Part shown: piece after piece, positions 8,749 to 18,940 of the stretch
How the letters are laid out: each line of letters starts with the position of its first letter
Position numbering within the stretch: position 1 is the stretch's first letter
Source: JAENVT01 sp963720775
Lineage (GTDB): Bacteria > Actinomycetota > Acidimicrobiia > Acidimicrobiales > Ilumatobacteraceae
DNA length: 64,000 nucleotides
NCBI GenBank assembly: GCA_963720775.1
Contig: CAVRGR010000004.1
Coordinates: 103,986 to 167,985, forward strand
Direction: 5' to 3'
Notes under the pieces: model-generated
Database searches by the model: none
What the model was told of the DNA's origin: nothing
What the model saw: the letters and a program-made list of their open reading frames with translations, nothing else
Program-made: the position numbers and the translations under genes

Positions 8749-8777
8749 TTGACTCCATACCGACTAGTTGGTATGGT
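8749..8777 (+). promoter_or_regulatory. Promoter of the VOC-tetR-DUF1905 operon (TTGACT-N17-TATGGT)
   Basis: TTGACT (8749-8754) and TATGGT (8772-8777) are separated by 17 nt, a good sigma70-type promoter. A near-perfect 22-bp palindrome fills the spacer and overlaps the -10 box, so repressor binding would block RNA polymerase. Confidence 0.7.
8755..8776. promoter_or_regulatory. Palindromic operator, probable TetR-family binding site
   Basis: A 22-bp palindrome: arms CCATACC and GGTATGG flank GACTAGTT, with only one symmetric pair mismatched. The core ACCGACTAGTTGGT resembles operators of NemR-like TetR repressors. It lies inside the promoter of the operon that encodes the TetR protein at 9322, so autoregulation is inferred. 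Confidence 0.65.
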
Positions 8778-8831
8778 TTGCCGATCGAGCAAGCCCGCAC
8801 TGCCCGCACTGCCCGCACTGGAGGAACGACA

Positions 8832-9305
8832 ATGCCCCGGATCACACCGAACCTTTGGTTCGACACAGAAAGCGAAGAGGCCGCCGCCTTCTACGTCTCG
8901 GTGTTCCCCAATTCCACGATCAAGAGCGTCACGTACTACGGCGACGCAGGGCCGCGGCCTGCCGGCATGGTGCTGGCCGTGGAGTTCCTGCTCGACGGCC
9001 AGGAGTTCATCGCGATCAACGGAGGCCCCGAATTCACGTTCAGCGAGGCGATCTCGTTGTTGATCACCTGCGCCGACCAGGCGGAGATCGACTACTACTG
9101 GGACAAGCTCACCGACGGCGGCGAAGAGGGCCCGTGCGGATGGCTCAAGGACAAGTACGGGCTGTCGTGGCAGGTCGCGCCGGCCGGAATGGACGCGATG
9201 CTCAGCGACCCGAACGACGAGCGTGGGCAACGCGCCATGCGCGCCATGTTCGGCATGAAGAAGATCGACGTCGCCGCGCTGCACGCCGCAGCCGACGGGG
9301 CCTGA
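8832..9305 (+). CDS. VOC (glyoxalase/PhnB-like) family protein
   Basis: 157-residue vicinal-oxygen-chelate fold protein of the PhnB/3-demethylubiquinone-methyltransferase-like group. Evidence: PRITPNLWFDTESEEAAAFY, VFPNSTIKSVTYYG, the FIAINGGPEFTFSEAISLLI strand and CGWLKDKYGLSWQVAP. No catalytic role can be assigned; many relatives bind or modify small electrophiles. GGAGG at 8820-8824 lies 7 nt before the ATG. It is the first gene of a three-gene operon controlled by the palindromic operator at 8755-8776. Three tandem copies of CCCGCACTG occupy the leader just upstream (8792-8819). Confidence 0.88.
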   Translation: MPRITPNLWFDTESEEAAAFYVSVFPNSTIKSVTYYGDAGPRPAGMVLAVEFLLDGQEFIAINGGPEFTFSEAISLLITCADQAEIDYYWDKLTDGGEEGPCGWLKDKYGLSWQVAPAGMDAMLSDPNDERGQRAMRAMFGMKKIDVAALHAAADGA

Positions 9306-9321
9306 GAGGCGTCGACCGAAC

Positions 9322-9969
9322 GTGGCGGCAACACTGCACGACGCACCGGCGCGCGGCAGCGCCCGACTCCTGCTGCTCGACGCCGCTGTCAAGGTCATCC
9401 GCACGAAGGGGCTGAACGCGACGACTGTCGATGAACTGTGCGCGACTGCCGGAGTGACCAAGGGCGCGTTCTTCCATCACTTCCCGAGCAAGGAAGCGCT
9501 GGCGATCGCCGCGGCGCAACACTGGTCGGAGACGACCGGCGCGTTGTTCGCTGCAGCTTCGTATCACGACCTTCCCGATCCTGTCGATCGGATCCTCGGC
9601 TACCTGGAGTTGCGCGCCGAGCTGATCGTCGGTGCGCCGGCGCAGTACACGTGCCTCGTCGGCACGATGACACAGGAGGCGTTCGACACCAGCCCGGCAG
9701 TGCGCGATGCCTGCGCAGCGAGCATCTTCGGCCATGCCGGCACGCTCGAGTCCGACTTCGCCGCGGCACTGGCCGACCGCCACGTCGATCCGACCATCAC
9801 CGCGACGAGCCTCGCTCGCCATACGCAGACCGTGCTTCAGGGCGCCTTCGTCCTGAGCAAGGCAGCCGACGATCCAGCGGTCGTCATCGACAGCATCAGC
9901 CATCTTCGCCGCTACCTCGTGTACCTCTTCACATCACAAGGAGACAAGCAATGCCAGAACAAGACGTGA
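9322..9969 (+). CDS. TetR/AcrR-family transcriptional regulator
   Basis: 215-residue repressor. The N-terminal helix-turn-helix is clear: ARLLLLDAAVKVIRTKGLNA, TTVDELCATAGVTKGAFFHHF, PSKEALAIAAAQHW. The FFHHFPSKEALA stretch with a Cys-containing ligand domain (TCLVGTMTQEAF) is typical of NemR-like repressors, several of which sense reactive electrophiles. That sensing role is inferred. Starts with GTG 16 nt after the VOC gene; its last 19 bases overlap the DUF1905 gene. Likely binds the palindrome at 8755-8776. Confidence 0.9.
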   Translation: MAATLHDAPARGSARLLLLDAAVKVIRTKGLNATTVDELCATAGVTKGAFFHHFPSKEALAIAAAQHWSETTGALFAAASYHDLPDPVDRILGYLELRAELIVGAPAQYTCLVGTMTQEAFDTSPAVRDACAASIFGHAGTLESDFAAALADRHVDPTITATSLARHTQTVLQGAFVLSKAADDPAVVIDSISHLRRYLVYLFTSQGDKQCQNKT

Positions 9970-10244
9970 GTTCTTTGGACAAGCTGTTCACCGCGACGCT
10001 GCAGCAGAGTCCGAACAAGGGCGGTTGGACCTATGTGGTGATGCCGGGTTCTGCGGACTACTTCGGCACCCGCGGGCTGGTGAAGGTCACTGGCACCGTC
10101 GAGGGCCATCCGTTCCGCAGCTCGTTCATGGCGCTGGGTGACGGCACGCACAAGCTGCCGATCAAGGCCGAGGTCCGCCAAGCCATCGGCAAGCGGGCCG
10201 GCGACCCCGTCACCGTTCACCTCCAACAACGGATCAACTCATGA
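9951..10244 (+). CDS. DUF1905 domain protein
   Basis: 97-residue cytosolic protein matching the DUF1905 pattern: FTATLQQSPNKGGWTYVVMP, YFGTRGLVKVTGTVEGHPF, SSFMALGDGTHKLPIKAEVR, IGKRAGDPVTVHL. Function is not established for the family. An AAGGAG Shine-Dalgarno (about 9938-9943) precedes the ATG inside the 3' end of tetR, so it is the third gene of the VOC-tetR operon and shares its control. Confidence 0.85.
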   Translation: MPEQDVSSLDKLFTATLQQSPNKGGWTYVVMPGSADYFGTRGLVKVTGTVEGHPFRSSFMALGDGTHKLPIKAEVRQAIGKRAGDPVTVHLQQRINS

Positions 10245-10251
10245 GCCGGCG

Positions 10252-10281
10252 GGTCAGGGAGCGGGCACGACCTCGCTGACC
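10252..10281. terminator. Hairpin between convergent genes, possible bidirectional terminator
   Basis: GGTCAGGGAG (10252-10261) pairs with CTCGCTGACC (10272-10281), 9 of 10 positions, around a 10-nt loop. It lies 8 nt after the DUF1905 stop and 30 nt before the end of the convergent MBL gene. No T-tract. Confidence 0.4.
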
Positions 10282-10310
10282 AGATCGGCCCACGCGGATT
10301 CCCGAGCATG

Positions 10311-11087
10311 TCACACCAGCTGAGTCACGCCTTCTGCAACCCGCGGATAGTTGTCGTACATCAACACGTCGTGGCCGGGGAACACCAGCTCCGGCGAAGC
10401 CACGATCGTTCGCAGCTTGTCGTAGCTCCGCAAGCACCCGGCGAGGTCCATGGTGAACGCGCTGGGCCAGTCGTGCTGGTAGTTGCGGAACACGTGAGCG
10501 CAATCTGAGCCGAGGATGGCCTTGCCTCGGGCAGTGTCGACGGCCACTGCCTGCAAGCCCGGCGTGTGCCCCGGCGCGAGCAGGCATTCGATTCCCGGAC
10601 GGATCTCGTGGTCGCCGGTCAGCAGCATCAGTCGTTCGGTTCCTTCCAACTCGGCCAGGTACTGCAACGACACCTCATCGGCCAGATTGGCAAAGGGAGG
10701 CCGCGCCGCGATCGGGTCTTGCGTCCAGAAGCGATACTCGGCCTCTTGCACGTAGAACGTTGCTCGCGGGAACAGTCGCACGCCACCGGCGTGGTCCCAG
10801 TGCAGATGCGTCAACACCACGTGTTCGACCGTGGCGGCTTCGACCCCCAGGCGGGCAAGTACCTCGGCCGGATTCTCATAGAGCGGCGACCTCTTGCGTC
10901 GCTGCGTCAACTCGGGATCGGCGCCGGTGTCGACCACGATGGTGTCGCCGGCCCCGCGGATGCACCACAAGTACCAGTTCTCGCGCTCGAACTCCTCCGT
11001 GGCCATGTCCCACTGCCACACGAGGTAACCGCCGTACACGCTGAAGGGACCGGCGTACTTGATCGCGTAGATCGTGTACCGCGGCAC
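10311..11087 (-). CDS. Metallo-beta-lactamase-fold hydrolase, N-acyl-homoserine-lactonase-like
   Basis: 258-residue MBL-fold enzyme. Zinc ligands: HLHWDHAGG (HxHxDH), His in LAPGHTPGLQ, Asp in LGSDCAH and His in VFPGHDVL. The long N-terminal stretch with WLCIRG-like segment (YLWCIRGAGDTIVVDTGAD) and the overall layout resemble AiiA/AttM lactonases, which open homoserine-lactone or gamma-butyrolactone rings. Actinobacteria often use gamma-butyrolactones as signals, so quorum quenching is possible but unproven. Lies 8 nt downstream of kgd on the same strand and may be co-transcribed with it. Confidence 0.85.
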   Translation of the reverse strand: MPRYTIYAIKYAGPFSVYGGYLVWQWDMATEEFERENWYLWCIRGAGDTIVVDTGADPELTQRRKRSPLYENPAEVLARLGVEAATVEHVVLTHLHWDHAGGVRLFPRATFYVQEAEYRFWTQDPIAARPPFANLADEVSLQYLAELEGTERLMLLTGDHEIRPGIECLLAPGHTPGLQAVAVDTARGKAILGSDCAHVFRNYQHDWPSAFTMDLAGCLRSYDKLRTIVASPELVFPGHDVLMYDNYPRVAEGVTQLV

Positions 11088-11095
11088 GACCGGAC

Positions 11096-14000
11096 CTAGA
11101 TGCCCTCGAAGGTCTCGTCCATGAGGTCAGCGAGCTCTTGGTCGTGGATCGCCTTCGTACCGGTCGCCGGGCTACCACTCTCGACCCGGGAGACGTGGTG
11201 GATGTGGTAGCCGCGTGCCTTGAGGCGCCACGTGCGGGCTTCGACGAAGTTCCAAGCACCCATGTTCTCGGGCTCCTCTTGCAGCCAGATCAGTTCGTGC
11301 GCGTTCGGATAGAGGTCCAACAGTTCGCGCATGTGATCCGACGGGAACGGGTACAGCTGCTCGACTCGGATGACGGCCACCGGTGCGCCGCGGCGATCAC
11401 GTTCGGCCATCGCGTCCCACGCAACCTTTCCGCTGCAGAACACGAGCCGCCGAACGGCGGCGCGATCAGCGACGCTCGGGTCGTCGAGAACTTCTTCGAA
11501 CGAGCCGGTGGTCAACTCGTCGACGGTCGAGCGGCTCTGCTTCATGCGCAACGGGGCTTTGGGGGTGAACAGCACCAACGGCTTGCGAACCTCGCGTCGC
11601 ACTTGACGACGCAGCAGGTGGAAGTACTGCGCCGCCGTCGTCGCGTTGCACACTTGGATGTTGTCGTCGGCGCACAGCTGCAAGAAGCGCTCGAGACGCG
11701 CCGACGAGTGCTCCGGACCTTGCCCTTCGTAGCCGTGCGGGAGCAACAGCACCAGGCCGTTCATGTGCCCCCACTTGTCTTCGGCCGAGGCGATGTATTG
11801 GTCGATGATGATCTGGGCACCGTTGACGAAATCACCGAACTGGGCTTCCCACATGACCAGCGCTTCGTGGTTGGCGTAGGCGTAGCCGTACTCGAAACCC
11901 AGGGCGGCATACTCGCTGAGCAAGCTGTCGTAGACCCAGAATCGCGCCGACGACCCGGGCAGGGTGCCCATCGGAAGCCAGTCGTTCTCGTTCTCGTAGT
12001 CGATCAACGCTGCGTGCCGTTGGCTGAAGGTGCCGCGACGGCTGTCTTCTCCTGCGAGACGTACCGGCGTGCCTTCGAGCACCAGCGAACCGATCGCCAG
12101 CGCCTCCCCGGTGGCCCACTCGATCTCGCCTTGCTCGTGGTAGGTCTTGGCCCGCGCCTCGAACTGACGAACCAACTTGGGATGGGGCGTGAAGTCGGCG
12201 GGGTATGACGTGAGATGATCGAAGATCACGTCGAGCCGGGCCCGGTCGACACCGGTGGGCACGTGGGGCAAGACGCCAAGTGGCTTGGGCGGCCGGGGCG
12301 CCTTGACGATCGATGGAGCCTGGGCCCGCGTCTGATCGAGGGCGACCTGCAACTTGTTCTGGAAGTCGGCGAGCGCGCCCTCTGCCTCTTGCACCGTCAG
12401 CTCGCCGCGCTTCACCAACGCCTCGACATAGAGCTTGCGCACACTCCGCCGTTGGGCGATGGCCTTGTACATCAACGGCTGCGTGTAGCTCGGGTCGTCG
12501 CCCTCGTTGTGGCCGTAGCGCCGGTAGCAGACCATGTCGATGACGACGTCTTTGTGGAACGTCTGGCGGTACTCGAACGCCAACTGGGCAACGCGCACGC
12601 AGGCCTCTGGATCGTCGCCGTTGACGTGGAAGATCGGTGCCTGCACGGTCTTGGCAACATCGCTGCAGTACAGCGAACTTCGGGCGAACTGCGGGCTCGT
12701 GGTGAAGCCGATCTGGTTGTTGACGATGAGATGGATGGTGCCGCCGACGCGGTACCCCCTGATGTCGCTCATCGCCAGACATTCGGCGACGATGCCCTGA
12801 CCGGCGAACGCAGCGTCGCCGTGGATCAGGATCGGCAGCGTGGGGAACGAGCCGGGCGGCTCGATGCGGTCTTGGGCAGCGCGCATCATGCCGAGCACGA
12901 TCGGGTCGACTGTTTCCAGGTGGCTCGGGTTGGCGGCCAACTCGACGCGGATGTCGGCGCCGGTCGGGCTCTCGTACTTTCCTGTGGCGCCGAGGTGGTA
13001 CTTCACGTCGCCGGAACCCTGCACCGAGATCGGGTCGATGTGACCCTCGAACTCCTTGAAGATCTGGTCGTAGCTCTTGCCGATGACGTTGGCGAGCACG
13101 CTCAACCGACCGCGGTGGGCCATGCCGATCGCCGCCGAGTCGAGGCCTGCATCGGCAGCCATCGACAGCACCTGATCGAGGATCGGGATCGCCGACTCGG
13201 CGCCTTCCAGACCGAACCGCTTGGTGCCGACGTACTTCGTCGCCAGGAACTTCTCGAAGGCCTCGGCAGCGTTGAGTCGTTCGACGATGCGCTGCTTGCG
13301 GTCCTTGGCGACGATCGGTTGGACGCCTTCGACCTTGCTCTGGATCCAGCGCTGCTCGGCAAAGTCTTGGATGTGCATGTACTCGATGCCGATCGTGCGG
13401 CAGTACGCGTCGCGCAGCACACCGAGGAGATCGCCGAGCTTCAGCCTGTCGTTGCCGCCGACGCCACCGGTGAGGAACTCGCGATCGAGATCCCAGATCG
13501 TGAGCCCATAGGTCGCGGGGTCGAGCTCAACAGGAAGGTCAGGCTCTTTCCAGCGCAACGGATCGAGGTCGGCGATCAGGTGGCCGCGGACACGATGAAC
13601 ACGAATGAGCGTGGCGACCTGCATCTGCTTGTGCAGCATCGCGTCTTCGCTGTCGAGGGCACTGTTGTCGACCCTCCACTTGACCGCTTCGTACGGCACG
13701 CCGAGGCTCTTGAACACGTCTTCGTAGAAGCCATGTTCGCCCAGCAACAGCTCGTGAACACGCTTCAGGAACATGCCGCTCTCGGCGCCCTGGATGATGC
13801 GGTGGTCGTAGGTGCTGGTGAGGGTGACGATCTTGCTGACGCCAATCGAACCGAGGGTGCGCTCGTCGGCACCCTGGAACTCGGCGGGGTAGTCGATGGT
13901 GCCCACACCGACGATCACACCTTGGCCTGGCATGAGTCGCGGGACGCTCTGAACGGTGCCGATCGTGCCTGGATTGGTGAGCGTGATCGTGGCACCCTGG

Positions 14001-14689
14001 AAGTCGCTGACCGCCAACTTGTTGGTCTTCACCTTGCGGATCACATCCTCGTAGGCCGCCAGGTACCCGGCGAAGTCGAGGGTGTCGGCGTACCGCAACA
14101 CCGGCACGACGAGGGTGCGTGTGCCATCGCCCTTGTCGACGTCGACGGCCAGACCCATGTTGACGTTCGGATTGCGCAAGATGCGCGGCTTTCCGTCTGC
14201 GCCGGCCACGTACGAGTTGCCCATGTTGGGCACGGCGTCGGCAATGGCACGCACCACTGCGAACCCGATCAGGTGGGTGAAGCTGACCTTGCCCTGGCCA
14301 CTGCGGCTGCGATATCCGTTGATGACCTTTCGGTTGACCTCGAGCAACTTGGCCGGGATGTCGCGGAAGCTGGTAGCGGTCGGTACCGACAGGCTGCGCT
14401 CCATGTTGGCGGCGATGGCGGCGCCGGCGCCTCGAATGGGATCGCCCATCTCGTCGTCGGTCCTCGGCGCAGGGCGCGCCGAGGACTGCACGACACCGTT
14501 GTCCGGCGTTGCCACCGACGGGGCCGCTGCCGGAGCTTCCACGGGCGCGACCTGCGGCTTGTAGTCCGAGAAGAACTCACGCCACGTTTCGCTGACCGAC
14601 CCGGGGTCGGAACGGAACTGCTCGTACATCTCTTCGACAAGCCACGAGTTCGCGCCGAACCCCGGACCCGAAGTGTCAATTGCTGTCAT
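11096..14689 (-). CDS. kgd: Multifunctional 2-oxoglutarate decarboxylase/dehydrogenase (E1o with E2-like domain)
   Basis: TCA-cycle enzyme, 1197 residues, thiamine-diphosphate dependent. Residues 1-45 hold the peripheral-subunit-like helix (FGANSWLVEEMYEQFRSDPG). About 90-330 is an E2 acyltransferase-type catalytic domain (NMGLAVDVDKGDGTRTLVVP, TSTYDHRIIQGAESGMFL) and the rest is the E1 domain (AMAHRGRLSVLANVIGK-type segment IGMAHRGRLSVLANVIG, HGDAAFAGQGIVAE, LIVNNQIGFTTSP, YRRYGHNEGDDPSYTQP). This E2-E1 fusion without a lipoyl domain is the actinobacterial Kgd (Rv1248c-like) form, which makes succinyl-CoA with E2p/Lpd or succinate semialdehyde alone. Regulation by GarA-type FHA proteins is known for the family; no garA is in the window. 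Confidence 0.95.
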   Translation of the reverse strand: MTAIDTSGPGFGANSWLVEEMYEQFRSDPGSVSETWREFFSDYKPQVAPVEAPAAAPSVATPDNGVVQSSARPAPRTDDEMGDPIRGAGAAIAANMERSLSVPTATSFRDIPAKLLEVNRKVINGYRSRSGQGKVSFTHLIGFAVVRAIADAVPNMGNSYVAGADGKPRILRNPNVNMGLAVDVDKGDGTRTLVVPVLRYADTLDFAGYLAAYEDVIRKVKTNKLAVSDFQGATITLTNPGTIGTVQSVPRLMPGQGVIVGVGTIDYPAEFQGADERTLGSIGVSKIVTLTSTYDHRIIQGAESGMFLKRVHELLLGEHGFYEDVFKSLGVPYEAVKWRVDNSALDSEDAMLHKQMQVATLIRVHRVRGHLIADLDPLRWKEPDLPVELDPATYGLTIWDLDREFLTGGVGGNDRLKLGDLLGVLRDAYCRTIGIEYMHIQDFAEQRWIQSKVEGVQPIVAKDRKQRIVERLNAAEAFEKFLATKYVGTKRFGLEGAESAIPILDQVLSMAADAGLDSAAIGMAHRGRLSVLANVIGKSYDQIFKEFEGHIDPISVQGSGDVKYHLGATGKYESPTGADIRVELAANPSHLETVDPIVLGMMRAAQDRIEPPGSFPTLPILIHGDAAFAGQGIVAECLAMSDIRGYRVGGTIHLIVNNQIGFTTSPQFARSSLYCSDVAKTVQAPIFHVNGDDPEACVRVAQLAFEYRQTFHKDVVIDMVCYRRYGHNEGDDPSYTQPLMYKAIAQRRSVRKLYVEALVKRGELTVQEAEGALADFQNKLQVALDQTRAQAPSIVKAPRPPKPLGVLPHVPTGVDRARLDVIFDHLTSYPADFTPHPKLVRQFEARAKTYHEQGEIEWATGEALAIGSLVLEGTPVRLAGEDSRRGTFSQRHAALIDYENENDWLPMGTLPGSSARFWVYDSLLSEYAALGFEYGYAYANHEALVMWEAQFGDFVNGAQIIIDQYIASAEDKWGHMNGLVLLLPHGYEGQGPEHSSARLERFLQLCADDNIQVCNATTAAQYFHLLRRQVRREVRKPLVLFTPKAPLRMKQSRSTVDELTTGSFEEVLDDPSVADRAAVRRLVFCSGKVAWDAMAERDRRGAPVAVIRVEQLYPFPSDHMRELLDLYPNAHELIWLQEEPENMGAWNFVEARTWRLKARGYHIHHVSRVESGSPATGTKAIHDQELADLMDETFEGI

Positions 14690-14762
14690 CGTCGTCTGAG
14701 CGTACTTGTCGAGGCTCGATTTGGAGGGCTTGCTCGTTCGAGTGGCGCATGCGCCCGCGTGG

Positions 14763-14792
14763 TTGCTTTTCCGAAGCTCGGACTTATATATT
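14763..14792 (+). promoter_or_regulatory. Leaderless promoter of the cupredoxin gene (TTGCTT-N18-TATATT)
   Basis: TATATT (14787-14792) begins exactly 12 nt before the ATG at 14799 and is preceded by TTGCTT at 14763-14768 with an 18-nt spacer. No Shine-Dalgarno is present, so the transcript is predicted to start at the ATG. Confidence 0.6.
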
Positions 14793-14798
14793 CAGCGC

Positions 14799-15182
14799 AT
14801 GAATTTTCGGGCTCTCGTCACCGTTCCGTTCGTCGCTCTTGCTCTGGTCGGTTGCAGTTCCAGCGGCGATGGGAAGAGCAGCGCGACAGTGCCTGCCGGC
14901 GCAACGCTGATCAAGGCCATCGAGGGGATCGCGTGGGATGCGAAGACCTACACGGCCACGGCGGTCGACGGCAAGGTGAGCCTGGCGTTGGAAGACGACT
15001 CCAGCCTGCCGCACAACCTCCATCTGCTCAATGCCCAGAACGTGGACCAGGGAATTGCTCTCGATGTGCAGGGTCGCGGCGATGTGCACAGCGCCGAGGT
15101 GGCGCTGGCCCCCGGCTCATATCAGGTGATCTGCACGATCGCCGGCCACGGCAACATGAAAGCCACCCTCATCGTCAAGTGA
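14799..15182 (+). CDS. Cupredoxin-like lipoprotein
   Basis: 127-residue exported lipoprotein: hydrophobic signal (residues 4-18) with lipobox ALVGC, Cys19. The mature part is a small beta-sandwich with plastocyanin/azurin-like copper ligands: His in SSLPHNLHLL, then the C-terminal loop YQVICTIAGHGNMKATLIV supplies Cys, His and Met in the usual C-x(n)-H-x(n)-M order. It is therefore a candidate type-1 copper electron carrier on the outer face of the membrane. Divergent from kgd. Partner unknown; the neighbouring PuuD-like membrane protein is convergent, not co-transcribed. Confidence 0.82.
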   Translation: MNFRALVTVPFVALALVGCSSSGDGKSSATVPAGATLIKAIEGIAWDAKTYTATAVDGKVSLALEDDSSLPHNLHLLNAQNVDQGIALDVQGRGDVHSAEVALAPGSYQVICTIAGHGNMKATLIVK

Positions 15183-15213
15183 ACTCGACCGAGCGTGTGA
15201 CTGGTAGCGCCGA

Positions 15214-15978
15214 TCAGGCCTTGAGCAGGATCTCGGAGAGGATCAGGAAGACGACCCACAGGCCGAACGAGCTGATCAGGATGTTCCGTATTCCGGGGCC
15301 GTCGTACAGGATGTTGAGACCCTTGTTCGCGGTCGCCTTCCATGGCAACAAGCCGAGGGCGTTGATCTCGAGCACAGCGATGATGACGATGGCGATCACC
15401 CAATACGCACCCATCTTGCCGCTGCTCAACATCTCGCCACTGACCGGGCTGTGCGTCTTGAACACCATGAAGAACAGAAGGGAGACGGAGAACAACGTGT
15501 TCTGCCGCGACGCCATGAATGCCTTGCGGCCGGCCGCTGCGGCAGCCGGATCGGCCTCGCCGCCGGCGACGAGGTTGGCCGCGTTGGCGAGCACCACCTT
15601 CTGGGCAGGCCAGATCACGCCCCACACGTTGAGCATCATGATGGTGCCGATCAACATGCCTGTTGTGATGGCGATCCCGCCGGCCTGCTTGCCGAAGTGG
15701 TTGGAGTAGTAGTCCTGGGTGACGAGCGTGATCAGGATGCCGGTGACGAACGTGCTGATCGCGGCCCAACGGAACCACCACAGCGCCTTGCGCGCCACCT
15801 TGTCGATCGCGATGTTCCGAGCGCGTGCCTCGTCGCCGAACGCGGCGAACGCGGGCACCTGGACCAAGTTGAAGTAGTACAACAAGCCGATCCAGGTGAT
15901 GCCGGCCAGGATGTGGAGCCAACGGAATCCGAAGGAACCAAGAGCCGCTCGGCTGAAGAACCCATCTACTGCAAGCAC
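15214..15978 (-). CDS. PuuD-like (urate oxidase N-terminal / DUF989) integral membrane protein
   Basis: 254-residue membrane protein with about seven hydrophobic helices. RWLHILAGITWIGLLYYFN near residue 19 matches the start of the PuuD/DUF989 membrane domain; YYSNHFG, IMMLNVWGVIWPAQK and ASRQNTLFSVSLLFFMV continue the family pattern. In true PuuD urate hydroxylases a C-terminal cytochrome c follows; here there is no CxxCH, so only the membrane part is present. Conserved His in helix 1 could bind haem. GTG start at 15978 with AGAGG about 10 nt upstream. Function beyond family membership unknown; purine catabolism genes are absent nearby. Confidence 0.75.
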   Translation of the reverse strand: MLAVDGFFSRAALGSFGFRWLHILAGITWIGLLYYFNLVQVPAFAAFGDEARARNIAIDKVARKALWWFRWAAISTFVTGILITLVTQDYYSNHFGKQAGGIAITTGMLIGTIMMLNVWGVIWPAQKVVLANAANLVAGGEADPAAAAAGRKAFMASRQNTLFSVSLLFFMVFKTHSPVSGEMLSSGKMGAYWVIAIVIIAVLEINALGLLPWKATANKGLNILYDGPGIRNILISSFGLWVVFLILSEILLKA

Positions 15979-16091
15979 CGTAGGTACCTCTTTCTGTGTG
16001 ACGTTCCCAATTCAATGACGTCCCCGCGGGTCAACGTAGCACCACGGTGGGGTCGCGCATGGCAACGCAGCGCCGTAGATTGACCGGCGCC

Positions 16092-17768
<1,677 letters not shown>

Positions 17769-17787
17769 GTTGAGCCCGAACCCGCCA

Positions 17788-18093
17788 GTGGCCACGCGAA
17801 TCATCACCAGGGCGTGCATCGCTGTCTTCGTCTGCGGAATCGCCGGCCTGATCATCTCGTCGGTCGCCGGCAACAACAACGGCCTCGTACTTTCCATCGG
17901 TGGCGTCATCGTTGTCGCCGCGCTCGTGTTGATGACGGTCAACACGGTGACCGTGCACGAGCGGATCGACGTGTTCGACGAGGCCGACGCCGAACAACTC
18001 GAGGCACAGGTGACTCGGCTGGTCGAGCGGGGCGCTGACGAGAACGAGGTGCGGAACCTGGTGCGCGAGGCGCGCCGCGGCAGGCGACGATGA
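17788..18093 (+). CDS. Small two-helix membrane protein
   Basis: About 101 residues, not recognised. Two hydrophobic segments (IITRACIAVFVCGIAGLIIS and GLVLSIGGVIVVAALVLMTV) are followed by a charged helical tail, DEADAEQLEAQVTRLVERG, ending RREARRGRRR-like in basic residues (REARRGRRR). GTG at 17788 is chosen; a TTG at 17770 in the same frame is the alternative. It lies 19 nt after ettA and its TGA overlaps the cysQ-like ATG (ATGA), so it belongs to the ettA-cysQ operon. Topology would put the tail in the cytosol. Confidence 0.7.
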   Translation: MATRIITRACIAVFVCGIAGLIISSVAGNNNGLVLSIGGVIVVAALVLMTVNTVTVHERIDVFDEADAEQLEAQVTRLVERGADENEVRNLVREARRGRRR

Positions 18094-18860
18094 GCATGGA
18101 GGGCGATGCGCAGTTGGCTGCACGGCTTGCCACCGAGGCGGGCCAGCTGCTGGTCGAGGTGCGTGATGAGCTCACCCGAGCCGGCGCGCCTGCATGGCAG
18201 GTGATGGATACAGGTGATCTGGCCAGTCACCGCTTCATCACTCGTGCCCTTGCCGAGGCGCGTCCTGACGACGCCGTGCTGTCGGAGGAAGGTCTCGAGG
18301 ATCCCCGCCGCTTCGTCGCCGATCGGGTGTGGATCGTCGATCCACTCGATGGCACGAGCGAGTTCGGTGAAGACGGTCGCCACGACTGGGCCGTGCACAT
18401 CGCTCTGTGGGACGCCGATCATCTAGCCGCCGGAGCGGTCAGCATCCCCGTTCTCGGGCGCACCTTCTGCACCGATCCACCTCCGGTGATCCCCGCGTCG
18501 GGCCGCACGCGACCACGCCTCGTCACCTCGCGGAATCGAAATCCGTACGTGGCTGTGATCGTGGCCAGGGCACTCGACGCCGAGGCGGTGCGCCTCGGAT
18601 CCGCGGGCGCGAAGGCGATGGCTGTCGTCGCCGGCGAAGCCGACATCTACGTGCACGACGGCGGCATGTATCAATGGGACTCTGCGGCGCCGGCCGCAGT
18701 GGCTCTGGCTGCAGGGCTGCACGTCAGCCGCATCGACGGTTCACCGATGGTGTTCAACGAACCCGATCCCTGGTTGCCCGATCTGCTGATCTGCCGATCC
18801 GAGTTCGCCGAACCGGCGCTGGAAGCACTGCGGAACGGTCGCCGCGAAGCCTGGGGTTGA
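18090..18860 (+). CDS. cysQ: Inositol-monophosphatase family phosphatase, CysQ-like
   Basis: 256-residue Mg-dependent, Li-sensitive-type phosphatase. Motifs: VLSEEGLEDP (metal-binding Glu), WIVDPLDGTSEFGE (the IMPase signature) and the C-terminal YQWDSAAPAAVALAAGL (WD-x-x-A). The TSEFGE variant and short length fit 3'-phosphoadenosine-5'-phosphate (PAP) phosphatase CysQ of the sulfate assimilation pathway, but inositol or fructose-1,6-bisphosphatase activity is possible in this family. The start ATG overlaps the preceding stop by four bases. Confidence 0.82.
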   Translation: MSMEGDAQLAARLATEAGQLLVEVRDELTRAGAPAWQVMDTGDLASHRFITRALAEARPDDAVLSEEGLEDPRRFVADRVWIVDPLDGTSEFGEDGRHDWAVHIALWDADHLAAGAVSIPVLGRTFCTDPPPVIPASGRTRPRLVTSRNRNPYVAVIVARALDAEAVRLGSAGAKAMAVVAGEADIYVHDGGMYQWDSAAPAAVALAAGLHVSRIDGSPMVFNEPDPWLPDLLICRSEFAEPALEALRNGRREAWG

Positions 18861-18940
18861 TCGACTCGTACCCATCGCCGAGCCACGGCTGATCGAGGCG
18901 CGACGGCCGCGACCCATCCAGCGGCTCGTACAATGCCGCA

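Noticed and set aside
12215..15709. Long open plus-strand frame (over 1100 codons) opposite kgd
   Set aside because: It is antisense to kgd, whose protein is clearly homologous over its whole length. GC-rich third positions create such open antisense frames. No start signal or domain was seen.
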